A stretch of 64,000 nucleotides of DNA from Amycolatopsis pretoriensis (GTDB lineage: Bacteria > Actinomycetota > Actinomycetes > Mycobacteriales > Pseudonocardiaceae). Every line of letters starts with the position of its first letter. The first letter of the stretch is position 1. Below, piece after piece: positions 31,947 through 39,911 of this stretch. The notes beneath the pieces were generated by a model that was not told where the DNA came from, did not search any database, and saw nothing but the letters and a program-made list of their open reading frames with translations. The translations under genes were made by a program, and so were the position numbers. The stretch lies in contig NZ_FNUJ01000004.1 in NCBI RefSeq assembly GCF_900107925.1, positions 124,001 through 188,000 on the forward strand, in the 5' to 3' direction.

Positions 31947-33368
31947 GTGGAGCAGAAATCCGTTCGTGAATCCGTCGTGACGTCGTGGACCGACGACGTC
32001 ATCCCGAGCCTGTCCGGGCTGGTGGCCATCCCCGCCCTGTCCCCGGCCTTCGACGCCGACTGGGCGAACACCGGGCACCTGGCCGCCGCCGTCGACCACG
32101 TCCGCGAGTGGATCGCCGCGCGCGACCTGCCCGGGGCGACCCTGGACGTCGTCGAGCTCGAAGGCCGCACCCCGCTGCTGCTCGTCGACGTCCCGGCGAC
32201 CCCGGGCGCGGCGGGCCAGGGCACCGTCCTGATGTACGGCCACCTCGACAAGCAGCCGCCGGTCGGTGGCTGGTCCGAGGGCCTCGGCCCGTGGACGCCG
32301 GTGATCCGCGACGGCCGGCTGTACGGCCGCGGGTCCGTCGACGACGGCTACTCCGGCTACGCGGCGACGACGGCGATCCAGGCCGTGCACGCGGCCGGCG
32401 GCGAGCACGCCCGGATCGTCGTGCTGCTGGAGACCGGCGAGGAGTCCGGCAGCCCCGACCTGCCCGCGTACGTCGAGCACCTGGCCGACCGGATCGGCGA
32501 CGTCTCGCTGGTGGTCTGCCTCGACGCCGGCGGCAGCGACTACGAGCGGTTGTGGCTGGTCACGAGCCTGCGCGGGATGCTGCACCTGGACGTCACCGTG
32601 CAGCTGCTGGGCTCGGCCCAGCACTCCGGCGTGGCGTCCGGCGTCGTCGCCAGCTCGTTCCGCGTGCTGCGCAAGCTGCTCGAACGGCTCGAGGACACCA
32701 CCACCGGCGAGCTGCTGCTCGACGAGCTCAAGGTCGACGTCCCGGCGAACCGGCTGGCCGAGCTCAAGGCCGTCTCGCAGGACTTCCCGGAGGCGCTCTC
32801 GACGGCGTTCCCGCTGGTCGAAGGCGGCCGCGTGATCTCCGAGGACGCGCTGGAGCTGGCGCTCAACAACACCTGGCGGCCGACGCTGTCGGTGATCGGC
32901 GCCGACGGCTTCCCGAAGCCCGCCGACGCCGGCAACGTGCTCCGCGAGAGCACCACGCTGACCTTGAGCTTCCGGCTCCCGCCGACGGCCGACGCCGAGA
33001 AGGGCCTCGAAGCCGTCAAGAAGGCCCTGACCACCGACGTCCCGTACGGCGCGAAGGTCACCTTCGGGCACAACCCGCAGGCTGAGGACGGCTGGAACGC
33101 GCCGACCGAGGCGCCGTGGCTGACGAACGCCCTGCGCACGGTCAGCGACGAGGTCTTCGGGCAGCCGCACCGGGCGGCCGGCATGGGCGGGTCGATCCCG
33201 TTCATGGGCCTGCTCTCGCGGAAGTACCCGGAGGCGCAGTTCCTGGTCACCGGCGCGTGCGGGTCGGACTCGAACATCCACGTGCCGGACGAGTGGCTGC
33301 ACCTGGACTACGCGCAGCGGGTCACCGAGGCCGTCGCGCACATCCTGGACGCGCACGCCCGCGGCTGA
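31947..33368 (+). CDS. M20-family metallopeptidase (dipeptidase/carboxypeptidase type)
   Basis: The 473-residue cytoplasmic zinc peptidase has metal ligands and catalytic acids in MYGHLDKQPPVGGW, RGSVDDGYSG (bridging Asp), LLETGEESGSPD (catalytic Glu pair), LDAGGSD and the C-terminal NIHVPDEW histidine. The dimerisation domain lies at about 200-320. It probably splits dipeptides or N-acyl amino acids. Of the possible starts, GTG 31947 best fits the family N-terminus (SVVTSWTDDVIPSLSGLVAIPALSP). It ends at the long palindrome 33379-33430. Confidence 0.9.
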   Translation: MEQKSVRESVVTSWTDDVIPSLSGLVAIPALSPAFDADWANTGHLAAAVDHVREWIAARDLPGATLDVVELEGRTPLLLVDVPATPGAAGQGTVLMYGHLDKQPPVGGWSEGLGPWTPVIRDGRLYGRGSVDDGYSGYAATTAIQAVHAAGGEHARIVVLLETGEESGSPDLPAYVEHLADRIGDVSLVVCLDAGGSDYERLWLVTSLRGMLHLDVTVQLLGSAQHSGVASGVVASSFRVLRKLLERLEDTTTGELLLDELKVDVPANRLAELKAVSQDFPEALSTAFPLVEGGRVISEDALELALNNTWRPTLSVIGADGFPKPADAGNVLRESTTLTLSFRLPPTADAEKGLEAVKKALTTDVPYGAKVTFGHNPQAEDGWNAPTEAPWLTNALRTVSDEVFGQPHRAAGMGGSIPFMGLLSRKYPEAQFLVTGACGSDSNIHVPDEWLHLDYAQRVTEAVAHILDAHARG

Positions 33369-33378
33369 GCACCCGCAG

Positions 33379-33430
33379 CTTTCACGTGAAAGCTACCCGG
33401 AGGCCCCTCCGGGTCGCTTTCACGTGAAAG
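33379..33430. terminator. Nearly perfect 25-base inverted repeat closing two convergent genes
   Basis: Positions 33379-33403 and 33406-33430 match in inverse at 24 of 25 bases, with a 2-base centre. Each arm itself contains the palindrome CTTTCACGTGAAAG. It spans from 11 bases after the peptidase stop into the last codons and stop of the TetR gene. It is a likely bidirectional terminator and can form a cruciform. Confidence 0.75.
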
Positions 33431-33992
33431 TGCCGCCGCAGGCGCGGAGGAACGCCGAGGTGGCCGCGTCGAGGTACACCCGGAACTCCTCGGCGCCGTC
33501 CGCGTCGATCCAGCGGTCGAAGGCGTCGCCGAGGATGATCGCCGCGACCTGCGCCGCCGGTTTCGCCAGCTCGGGCGCGGTTCCCCGGCGTTCCAGCGCG
33601 TCCCGGATCGCGGCCGTGATCGCCGCGCCCTTGCTCCGCTCGCGTTCGCGGAGTTCGGCGCTCGACGCGATCACGGCCCGCCGTTCCGGTGACGGGTCGA
33701 CGAGCCGCGTGACCTGTGTGCCGACTTCGACGAGCGCGCCGAGCGCCGTGCGAAGCGGCGACTCCGCCTCTTCGGCGGCGAAGACGGCTTCGGCGACCGC
33801 GGGCGGTAGCTGCTCCGCGCCGGCGAAGAGGACTTCGCGCTTGTCGGGGAAGTAGCGGAAGTACGAGCGGCGGGTAATCCCGGCGCGCTCGGCGATCTGC
33901 GTCACGGTCACGGCGTCGTACCCGTGCTCGGCGAACAGCTCCAGCGCGGCTTTCCGCAGCCGGTCCGCGGTCCCGGGATCCCATCTGGCCAC
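33420..33992 (-). CDS. TetR-family regulator, divergent from a saccharopine-dehydrogenase-like gene
   Basis: This 190-residue protein has an HTH at residues about 10-52 (ALELFAEHGYDAVTVTQI, then ERAGITRRSYFRYFPDKREVLF). The ligand domain is unremarkable. Its last codons and stop lie inside the palindrome 33379-33430, so the terminal residues GGTFT are encoded by the hairpin arm. It is divergent from the gene at 34077, and the intergenic space carries two inverted copies of a 19-base element, so it most likely represses both genes and is released by the oxidoreductase substrate. Confidence 0.9.
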   Translation of the reverse strand: MARWDPGTADRLRKAALELFAEHGYDAVTVTQIAERAGITRRSYFRYFPDKREVLFAGAEQLPPAVAEAVFAAEEAESPLRTALGALVEVGTQVTRLVDPSPERRAVIASSAELRERERSKGAAITAAIRDALERRGTAPELAKPAAQVAAIILGDAFDRWIDADGAEEFRVYLDAATSAFLRACGGTFT

Positions 33993-34006
33993 GGTCCCAG
34001 CCTACA

Positions 34007-34066
34007 AGTGATGTCTCAGTGTGTCGTCACGTGCTAGCCTCAGTGATGACACACTGAGACATCACT
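34007..34066. promoter_or_regulatory. Double TetR operator: perfect 19-base inverted repeat
   Basis: AGTGATGTCTCAGTGTGTC (34007-34025) recurs in perfect inverse at 34048-34066, 22 bases apart. Each arm is itself part of an imperfect 21-base palindrome of the TGATG...CATCA type (34009-34029, 34044-34064). One copy faces each divergent promoter. Confidence 0.8.
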
Positions 34067-34076
34067 GGAGGTCGAC

Positions 34077-35081
34077 ATGGACATCTGGGTTCTGGGCGCG
34101 TCGGGTCGTACCGGCCGGGCCGTCACCGCCGCGCTGGCCGCACGCGGGCTGGAGGCCGTGCTGGTCGGGCGTGACCAGGCGCGGCTAGAGGCGCTCGGCG
34201 GGAAGTTCGTCGTCGCCGACGGTGCTGACGCCATCGCGGCCGAAATCCGGCGGCAACGGCCCGCGGTCGTCATCAACACGATCGGCGAGTATGCGGCGAC
34301 GGCGCCGGCGATCGCCCGCGCGTGCCTGCCCGGTGGCCACTACGTCGACCTGGCCGCGGACCTCGTCGCGATCCCGCGGCTGCTCGACCTGCACGAAGAG
34401 GCTCAGGCCGGCGGTAGCACGTTCCTGACCGGGGTCGGCTTCGGTGTCTTGGCCACCGAGGCCGTCGTGGTCAAGCTGTGCGAAGGGCGGCCGACGCCGG
34501 CCTCCGTGCGGGTCGACGCGCTGGCGTCCGTCGCCATCGAGGAAGGCGCCGTGGGGGTCGCGCTGGCCGCCAGCATCGTCGACGCCCTGACCACGGCCAG
34601 GTCCGGCGCGGCCCCGAGGACCATCGCCCTGCCGGACGGCGAGTCGATGACGGCGGCGGGTGCTTCCTCCGGTGAGCTGATCGCCGCCCAGCGCGCGAGC
34701 GGTACGTCGGACGTCACGGTCTACTCCGGACTCGCGCCGGTCTCCCCGGTGGTCCGGGCGCTGGTGCCCTTGCTCGGCCGGCTGGTGGCGATCCCGGCGG
34801 TGCGCCGGTTCGCCGTCCGGCGGCTCGCCGCGATCCGCACGAAGCCCGCGCCCCGCCCGCGCACGCACTCGTGGGGCCACGCGATCGTCACCTGGCCGGA
34901 CGGCACGACGCGCGAAGGCTGGCTCCGCGCGGGCGAGGCCATGGACTTCACCGCCGCGACCGTGGCCGAAGCGGCGGCCCGGCTCGCCCGCGGCGAAGCC
35001 AAGCCCGGCGCCGGAACACCGGCGGCCGCGCTCGGCGCCGAGGTCGCCGAAGCCGCGGGCGGGACCTTCGTCGGCTTCTAA
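34077..35081 (+). CDS. Saccharopine-dehydrogenase-like NAD(P)-binding protein
   Basis: In this 334-residue protein the N-terminal Rossmann fold has MDIWVLGASGRTGRAVTAAL, the nucleotide-binding glycine pattern, then VLVGRD ending the second strand. The middle region (GHYVDLAAD and TGVGFGVLATEAVV) is typical of the saccharopine-dehydrogenase / trans-acting enoyl reductase group. The substrate is not known. GGAGG lies before the ATG. It is controlled by the divergent TetR gene and ends four bases into the convergent transglutaminase-like gene. Confidence 0.85.
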   Translation: MDIWVLGASGRTGRAVTAALAARGLEAVLVGRDQARLEALGGKFVVADGADAIAAEIRRQRPAVVINTIGEYAATAPAIARACLPGGHYVDLAADLVAIPRLLDLHEEAQAGGSTFLTGVGFGVLATEAVVVKLCEGRPTPASVRVDALASVAIEEGAVGVALAASIVDALTTARSGAAPRTIALPDGESMTAAGASSGELIAAQRASGTSDVTVYSGLAPVSPVVRALVPLLGRLVAIPAVRRFAVRRLAAIRTKPAPRPRTHSWGHAIVTWPDGTTREGWLRAGEAMDFTAATVAEAAARLARGEAKPGAGTPAAALGAEVAEAAGGTFVGF

Positions 35082-35920
35082 GCCAGCCGCGTCAGGTGGA
35101 CCGAGACATCCAAAGTGGACTGACCGCCACCGGTGAAGATGCCCTTCAACGGCGCCACGTCCGCGTAGTCCCGGCCCATCGCCACCCACACGTGCCGCGG
35201 GCCGACCGGGATCGCGTTCGTCGGGTCGTACGCCCACCAGCCGCCGGTCCAGACGTCGACCCAGGCGTGCGACTCGCCCTCGACCACCTCGCCGAGCTTG
35301 GCGTCCGGCTTCGTGTGGAGGTACCCCGAGACGTACCGCGCCGGGACGCCGATCGCCCGCAGCATCACCAGCGTGACGTGCGCGAAGTCCTGGCAGACGC
35401 CTTCGCGCGCCTGCCAGGCGTCCGTCGCCGTCGAGTGGACGCCCGTCGTGCCGGGCTGGTACTTGAGCTGCTTGTTCACCCACTCGCAGACGGCCAGCAC
35501 CGCGTCCGCCGGATCCAACCCCGTCCGCAACGCACGGGCTTCGCGCGCCAGTTCCGGGTCGTGCGGGGTGTAGTCGGTCGGCGTCAGGTACTCGGTGCGG
35601 TGGTCGACGACGGTGTCGGACCGCAGGTCCTTCCAGGTCGCGGTGCGGATCGGCTCGGCTTCGTCCGCCGTCTCGACCACCGACGTCGCCAGCACCGTGA
35701 ACTCCGTGTGCGGCGCGTGGAGGTCGAACGACGTCACGACCGTGCCCCAGTAGTCGGTGTACCGGTACGCGCGGGTCGCCGGGGTCGTCTCGATGCGCGT
35801 CGCGACCGTCGTCTGGCGGCGGTCCGAGCGCGGGGTCAGCCGCGCCTCGTTGTACGACTGCGTCGCCGGCGTCGCGTACCGGTACCCCGTGCGGTGCGCC
35901 ACCCGCAGCTGCCACGTCAC
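35078..35920 (-). CDS. Transglutaminase-like cysteine peptidase of the ATP-grasp/alpha-E operon
   Basis: The 280-residue protein has an N-terminal beta domain (VAHRTGYRYATPATQSYNEARL) typical of bacterial transglutaminase-like proteins. The catalytic core has Cys in REGVCQDFAH, His in GESHAWVDVW and Asp in YDPTNAI. These proteins are thought to cut or form isopeptide bonds. The start is GTG 35920, which overlaps the alpha-E stop as GTGA, so the two are coupled. It is third of a three-gene set with ATP-grasp and alpha-E proteins. Confidence 0.9.
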   Translation of the reverse strand: MTWQLRVAHRTGYRYATPATQSYNEARLTPRSDRRQTTVATRIETTPATRAYRYTDYWGTVVTSFDLHAPHTEFTVLATSVVETADEAEPIRTATWKDLRSDTVVDHRTEYLTPTDYTPHDPELAREARALRTGLDPADAVLAVCEWVNKQLKYQPGTTGVHSTATDAWQAREGVCQDFAHVTLVMLRAIGVPARYVSGYLHTKPDAKLGEVVEGESHAWVDVWTGGWWAYDPTNAIPVGPRHVWVAMGRDYADVAPLKGIFTGGGQSTLDVSVHLTRLA

Positions 35921-36864
35921 AGCGAAACCTCCGCACCGCTCCACGCCACCCACGGCGACGTGCTGAAGTACTGCAACGACACCGCTTCCCCGATCTCCTT
36001 GATCGACGTCTGCAACGTCCCGAGCCGCCGCGGCAGGTCGGTCAGCAGGTCCGCCGGGCGCAGGAACTCCAGTTCGCTGCGGGCCCGGCCGAGCTGGCGC
36101 AGCGCCTCGGACTTCTCGTTGTTGCGCGCGCCGCCGCCCGGGTCGAGCCGCTGCAGGCACTCCTCCGCCTGCCGCAGCGCGTGGAACACCGAGCGCGGGA
36201 ACAGCGTGTCGCGCAACAGGAACTGGACGACGCGACCGGCGTCGAGCGCGCCGCGGTAGGTCCGCAGGTACGTGTCCTGCGCGCCGGCCGAACGCAGCAC
36301 GGTGATCCAGCCCGGCGAGGACGCGCGGTCCGCGACCCGCGACAGCAGCAGCCGGACCAGCATGTCAGCGCGTTCGATCGAACGGCCGAGGACCATGAAC
36401 AGCCAGCCGTCGTCGCGCGACATCGTCGAGTCGGCGAGGCCGGCGAACATCGCCGCGCGTTCTTCCACGAAGGACAAGAACGCGTGCGGCCCGGCCCGGC
36501 GCGCGTAGCGCTGCCGGTCCGGGACCGCGTTCCACGTCGCGTTCAGGCATTCCCACAGCTCGGTCGAGACGACTTCACGCGCGCCCCGCGTGTTCTCGCG
36601 CGCGGAGTTGATCGAGCCGACGATCGACGCCGGGTTGTCCTTCGCGTACGCGACCAGCTCGGTCAGCTTCCAGACGTCGAGGGCTTCCCCGTCGGGGGTG
36701 TCGATGCCCAGGACGGCCAGCAGCTGGCGGCTCGCGTGGTCGGAGTCGACCGTCGCGTCTTCCAGCAGCTGGTGGACCGAGACGTTGAGGATCCGGGAGG
36801 TGTCGTCCGCGCGTTCGACGTACCGGCCGATCCAGTACAGCGACTCCGCGTTGCGTGCCAGCAT
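35917..36864 (-). CDS. Alpha-E domain protein
   Basis: This 315-residue all-helical protein opens with MLARNAESLYWIGRYVERAD, the signature of the alpha-E family, with further conserved DNPASIVGSINSAREN and GRSIERADMLVRLL segments. Its biochemical role is unknown. It nearly always occurs with circularly permuted ATP-grasp and transglutaminase-like proteins and may be a scaffold or substrate-binding partner. AGGAGG lies before the ATG, nine bases after the ATP-grasp stop. Confidence 0.92.
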   Translation of the reverse strand: MLARNAESLYWIGRYVERADDTSRILNVSVHQLLEDATVDSDHASRQLLAVLGIDTPDGEALDVWKLTELVAYAKDNPASIVGSINSARENTRGAREVVSTELWECLNATWNAVPDRQRYARRAGPHAFLSFVEERAAMFAGLADSTMSRDDGWLFMVLGRSIERADMLVRLLLSRVADRASSPGWITVLRSAGAQDTYLRTYRGALDAGRVVQFLLRDTLFPRSVFHALRQAEECLQRLDPGGGARNNEKSEALRQLGRARSELEFLRPADLLTDLPRRLGTLQTSIKEIGEAVSLQYFSTSPWVAWSGAEVSL

Positions 36865-36873
36865 CCGATCCTC

Positions 36874-38520
36874 CTAGCTCTGCTGTTGCTGCTGTTGCTG
36901 GGACGAGGTCAGCTCGGGCCCCTGCTCGGCGACCAGGCCGTCCACAGTGGACAACGCGCCGAGCGCCGGCGACTCCAGCTCGCGCTCCGCGGTCGACGCC
37001 CGGGACGCCAGCACCCACGTGTCCTTCGAGCCGCCGCCCTGCGACGAGTTGACGACCAGGCTGCCCTCCGGCAGCGCCACCCGCGTCAGGCCGCCGGGCA
37101 GGACGAAGATGTCCTTGCCGTCGTTGACCGCGAAGGGCCGCAGGTCGACGTGCCGCGGCGCGAGCCGATCGTCCACCTTGGCCGGCACGGTCGAGAGCTG
37201 GACCACCGGCTGCGCGATCCAGCCGCGCCGGTTCGCGCGCACCTTCCGCCGCAGCGTCGCCAGTTCCGCCGGCGTCGCTTCGGGCCCGAAGACGATCCCG
37301 TAGCCGCCCGACCCTTCGACCGGCTTGACGACCAGCTCGTCCAGGTGCGCCATGACGTGGTCGAACTCGTCCGGCAGCCAGCACCGGAACGTGTCCACGT
37401 TGGGCAGCAGCGGCTTCTCGTTCAGGTAGTACTTCACCATCTCGGGCACGTAGGTGTAGACGAGCTTGTCGTCGCCGACGCCGTTGCCGACGGCGTTCGC
37501 GACCACGACGTTGCCCGCGCGCGCCGCGTTGAGGACGCCGGCGATGCCGAGCACCGAGTCCGGCCGGTAGTGCACCGGGTCGAGGAACTCGTCGTCGATC
37601 CGCCGGTAGATGACGTCGACCTGGCGCTCGCCCTCGGTCGTGCGCAGGTAGACGACGTTGTCGCGGCAGAACATGTCCCGGCCTTCGACCAGTTCGACGC
37701 CCATCAGCCGCGCCAGCAGCGAATGCTCGAAGTACGCCGAGTTGTAGACGCCGGGGGTCAGCACGACGACCATCGGGTCGGCCACGTTCGCCGCGGCCGC
37801 CGCCCGCAGGGCCCGGAGCAGGTGTGACGCGTAGTCACCGACCGGGCGGACCCGGTGCTGGGCGAACAGGTCCGGGAAGACCCGCGCCATCGTCCGCCGG
37901 TTCTCCATCACGTACGACACCCCGGACGGGTTGCGCAGGTTGTCCTCGAGCACCCGGAACGTGCCCTCTTCGTCGCGCACCAGGTCCACCCCGGACACGT
38001 GGAGGCGCACGCCGTTCGGCGGGTTGATGCCGAACGCCTCCCGCTGGAAGTGCTCGCACGAGGTGATCAGCCGCCGCGGCAGCACGCCGTCACGCAGGAT
38101 CTGCCGGTCGCCGTAGATGTCGGCGAGGAACGCCTCGAGCGCGCGGACGCGCTGGGCGACACCGCGCTCGAGCTTCGTCCACTCGGCCGCCTGGATCACC
38201 CGCGGCACCAGGTCCAGCGGGAACGGCCGCTCCTGCCCGGACAGCGAGAACGTGATGCCCTGGTCGACCATCGCCCGGTCCAGCGCCTGCGACCGCGACT
38301 GCAGGTCGTGCGCGTCGAGCGCGGCGATCGACTCGTAGAGCGCGCGGTACGGGCCGCGGACCGTCCCGTCGGGGGCGAACATCTCGTCGTAGGCGCCGGC
38401 GTGCGGGCGTTCCGGGGAGAGGTACCCCTCGAACCGCGCCCCCGGCCGGGTGATCCGGCGGGTCGTCGCCTTCCTCGCGCGTCGACCGGACGGGGGCAGC
38501 CGGGGCGGGGTCGCGTTCAT
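36874..38520 (-). CDS. Circularly permuted type 2 ATP-grasp protein (predicted peptide ligase)
   Basis: In this 548-residue protein diagnostic segments are YDEMFAPDGTVRGPYRALYE, the FHQREAFGINPPNG-like stretch (here FQREAFGINPPNGVRLHVSGVDLVRDEEG), VLEDNLRNPSGVSYVMENR and KPVEGSGGYGIVFGP. It is predicted to form amide bonds with ATP. The last residues are SSQQQQQQQS, an unusual glutamine run encoded by CAG/CAA. The start at 38520 is supported by GAGG nine bases upstream. It is the first gene of the ATP-grasp/alpha-E/transglutaminase operon. Confidence 0.92.
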   Translation of the reverse strand: MNATPPRLPPSGRRARKATTRRITRPGARFEGYLSPERPHAGAYDEMFAPDGTVRGPYRALYESIAALDAHDLQSRSQALDRAMVDQGITFSLSGQERPFPLDLVPRVIQAAEWTKLERGVAQRVRALEAFLADIYGDRQILRDGVLPRRLITSCEHFQREAFGINPPNGVRLHVSGVDLVRDEEGTFRVLEDNLRNPSGVSYVMENRRTMARVFPDLFAQHRVRPVGDYASHLLRALRAAAAANVADPMVVVLTPGVYNSAYFEHSLLARLMGVELVEGRDMFCRDNVVYLRTTEGERQVDVIYRRIDDEFLDPVHYRPDSVLGIAGVLNAARAGNVVVANAVGNGVGDDKLVYTYVPEMVKYYLNEKPLLPNVDTFRCWLPDEFDHVMAHLDELVVKPVEGSGGYGIVFGPEATPAELATLRRKVRANRRGWIAQPVVQLSTVPAKVDDRLAPRHVDLRPFAVNDGKDIFVLPGGLTRVALPEGSLVVNSSQGGGSKDTWVLASRASTAERELESPALGALSTVDGLVAEQGPELTSSQQQQQQQS

Positions 38521-38828
38521 GAACGACATCCTCACCCACACGGGCGGCACGACGCGACACTTCTACTCGGGTGCCGCGGTACGAAACGTCGTCTTAACTC
38601 GAGCCGCGCATGTACGGCTCGGCCGGCGTCAGCCGGAAGCAGCGCTCGTCAATTGTTCTGGACCTGCACACATTCGGGTCGGTTGGCGAAGCCCCCCCGA
38701 CGAACCCTTCGGCCAGCGTGTCCGCAACGGCCGGTCCGCCGGCCGCCACGACCGATCCGGCGATCACACCCGGCCAGGACGGCCGCTCTGCCGCGATTCG
38801 ACATCTCCATTCCTCCCTCCTGACAGAG

Positions 38829-38844
38829 TGTGATCCAGTTCACT
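38829..38844. promoter_or_regulatory. CRP/GlxR-like binding site
   Basis: TGTGATCCAGTTCACT fits the TGTGA-N6-TCACA consensus with one mismatch at the last base. It lies 152 bases before the transporter start. Glutamate-type uptake operons of corynebacteria are under GlxR control, which makes cAMP-linked regulation plausible. Confidence 0.5.
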
Positions 38845-38962
38845 CCCATTGGATCGTCGCAGCCGATTGCCCTCTGAAAGTTGCGCGCCACCCCGGTCAT
38901 CGCAACGTGTCTGTAACGGGCGGTCGCTGGGCGTTGAGTCGATTGAGTGGCAGTATGCGTAC

Positions 38963-38977
38963 TCTCAGAACCTGAGA
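38963..38977. promoter_or_regulatory. Inverted repeat before the amino-acid transporter
   Basis: TCTCAG (38963-38968) and CTGAGA (38972-38977) flank AAC, 18 bases before the GTG start. It could be an operator or part of the 5' leader. Confidence 0.35.
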
Positions 38978-38995
38978 ACTACGAGGAGTGACGAC

Positions 38996-39820
38996 GTGGC
39001 CCGAGTACCCCAACTCAAGGCGCTCGCCCTGATCCCGGCCCTCGCCCTGGCCGCCGGTGCCTTGGCCGCGTGCGGGGGCGACGAAGGCGGCACGGCCGCC
39101 GGTGGTGTCCAGCTCATCGCGGCAGGCAAGCTCACGACCTGCACGCACCTGCCCTACCAGCCGTTTCAGGTGAAGCAGGGCGACAAGATCGTCGGCTTCG
39201 ACGTGGACCTCGTCGACTTGGTCGCGAAGAAGCTGAACGTCCAGCAGAACATCGTGGACATCGCCTTCGAGAACATCGAGTCCGGCGAGGCCATGAACTC
39301 CGGCCAGTGCGACCTGGCCGCGGCGGGAATGACGATCACCGACAAGCGCAAGCAGAAGTTCGACTTCTCGGAGCCCTACTTCGAGGCCACGCAGGCGCTG
39401 CTGGTCAAGGCGGGCTCGCCGATCAAGGACTTCAGCAACGTCGCGGGCAAGAAGATCGGCGTCCAGTCGGCCACGACCGGCGCCGACTACGCCAAGGAGC
39501 ACGCGAAGGGCGCCGAGATCGTCACGTTCGACGACCTCGCCCTCGAGGAGCAGGCGGTCAAGAACGGCACGGTCGACGCGGGCGTCAACGACAACGGCGT
39601 CCTCTACGACTTCGTGAAGACGAACCCGGACACCGCCGTCGCGACCGAGTTCAAGACCAACGAGTTCTACGGCATCGGCGTCAAGCAGGGGAACTCCGCC
39701 CTGGTCACGGCGATCAACGACTCGCTGAAGGCCTCGGTGTCGGACGGCACCTACGCGCAGATCTACCAGAAGTGGTTCGGCAAGGCGCCGACTTGGCTGC
39801 CGGGTAACCCGACCCAGTAA
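38996..39820 (+). CDS. Polar amino-acid ABC transporter, substrate-binding lipoprotein
   Basis: This 274-residue exported lipoprotein has a hydrophobic signal ending in the lipobox LAAC, with Cys26 as the lipid-modified residue. It is followed by a family 3 solute-binding fold (KIVGFDVDLVDLVAKKL, DLAAAGMTITDKRKQKFDFSEPYF as separate segments). It captures an amino acid such as glutamate or glutamine outside the membrane. The start at GTG 38996 follows GAGGAG. A strong hairpin separates it from the permease gene, probably giving more binding protein than membrane parts. Confidence 0.9.
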   Translation: MARVPQLKALALIPALALAAGALAACGGDEGGTAAGGVQLIAAGKLTTCTHLPYQPFQVKQGDKIVGFDVDLVDLVAKKLNVQQNIVDIAFENIESGEAMNSGQCDLAAAGMTITDKRKQKFDFSEPYFEATQALLVKAGSPIKDFSNVAGKKIGVQSATTGADYAKEHAKGAEIVTFDDLALEEQAVKNGTVDAGVNDNGVLYDFVKTNPDTAVATEFKTNEFYGIGVKQGNSALVTAINDSLKASVSDGTYAQIYQKWFGKAPTWLPGNPTQ

Positions 39821-39829
39821 GACCCCCGC

Positions 39830-39859
39830 CTGTGGCCGGTGCTTCGGCACCGGCCACAG
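39830..39859 (+). terminator. Intra-operon hairpin with TTCG loop
   Basis: A perfect 13-base stem (39830-39842 with 39847-39859, CTGTGGCCGGTGC) closes on a TTCG tetraloop. It lies between binding-protein and permease genes and has no long T-run. It probably acts as a partial terminator or mRNA stabiliser. Confidence 0.7.
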
Positions 39860-39911
39860 CGGCGTTTCCAGTGTGTTTGACTGCCCGTTCCGGGCCTGCT
39901 CGAGGAGTGAA

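Larger units (their letters stand above)
38521..38995. other. 475-base divergent control region, ATP-grasp operon / amino-acid transporter
   Basis: No gene is supported here. It contains a CRP-like site at 38829-38844 and an inverted repeat at 38963-38977, both on the transporter side. The left part (38530-38820) shows no clear element. Confidence 0.5.
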
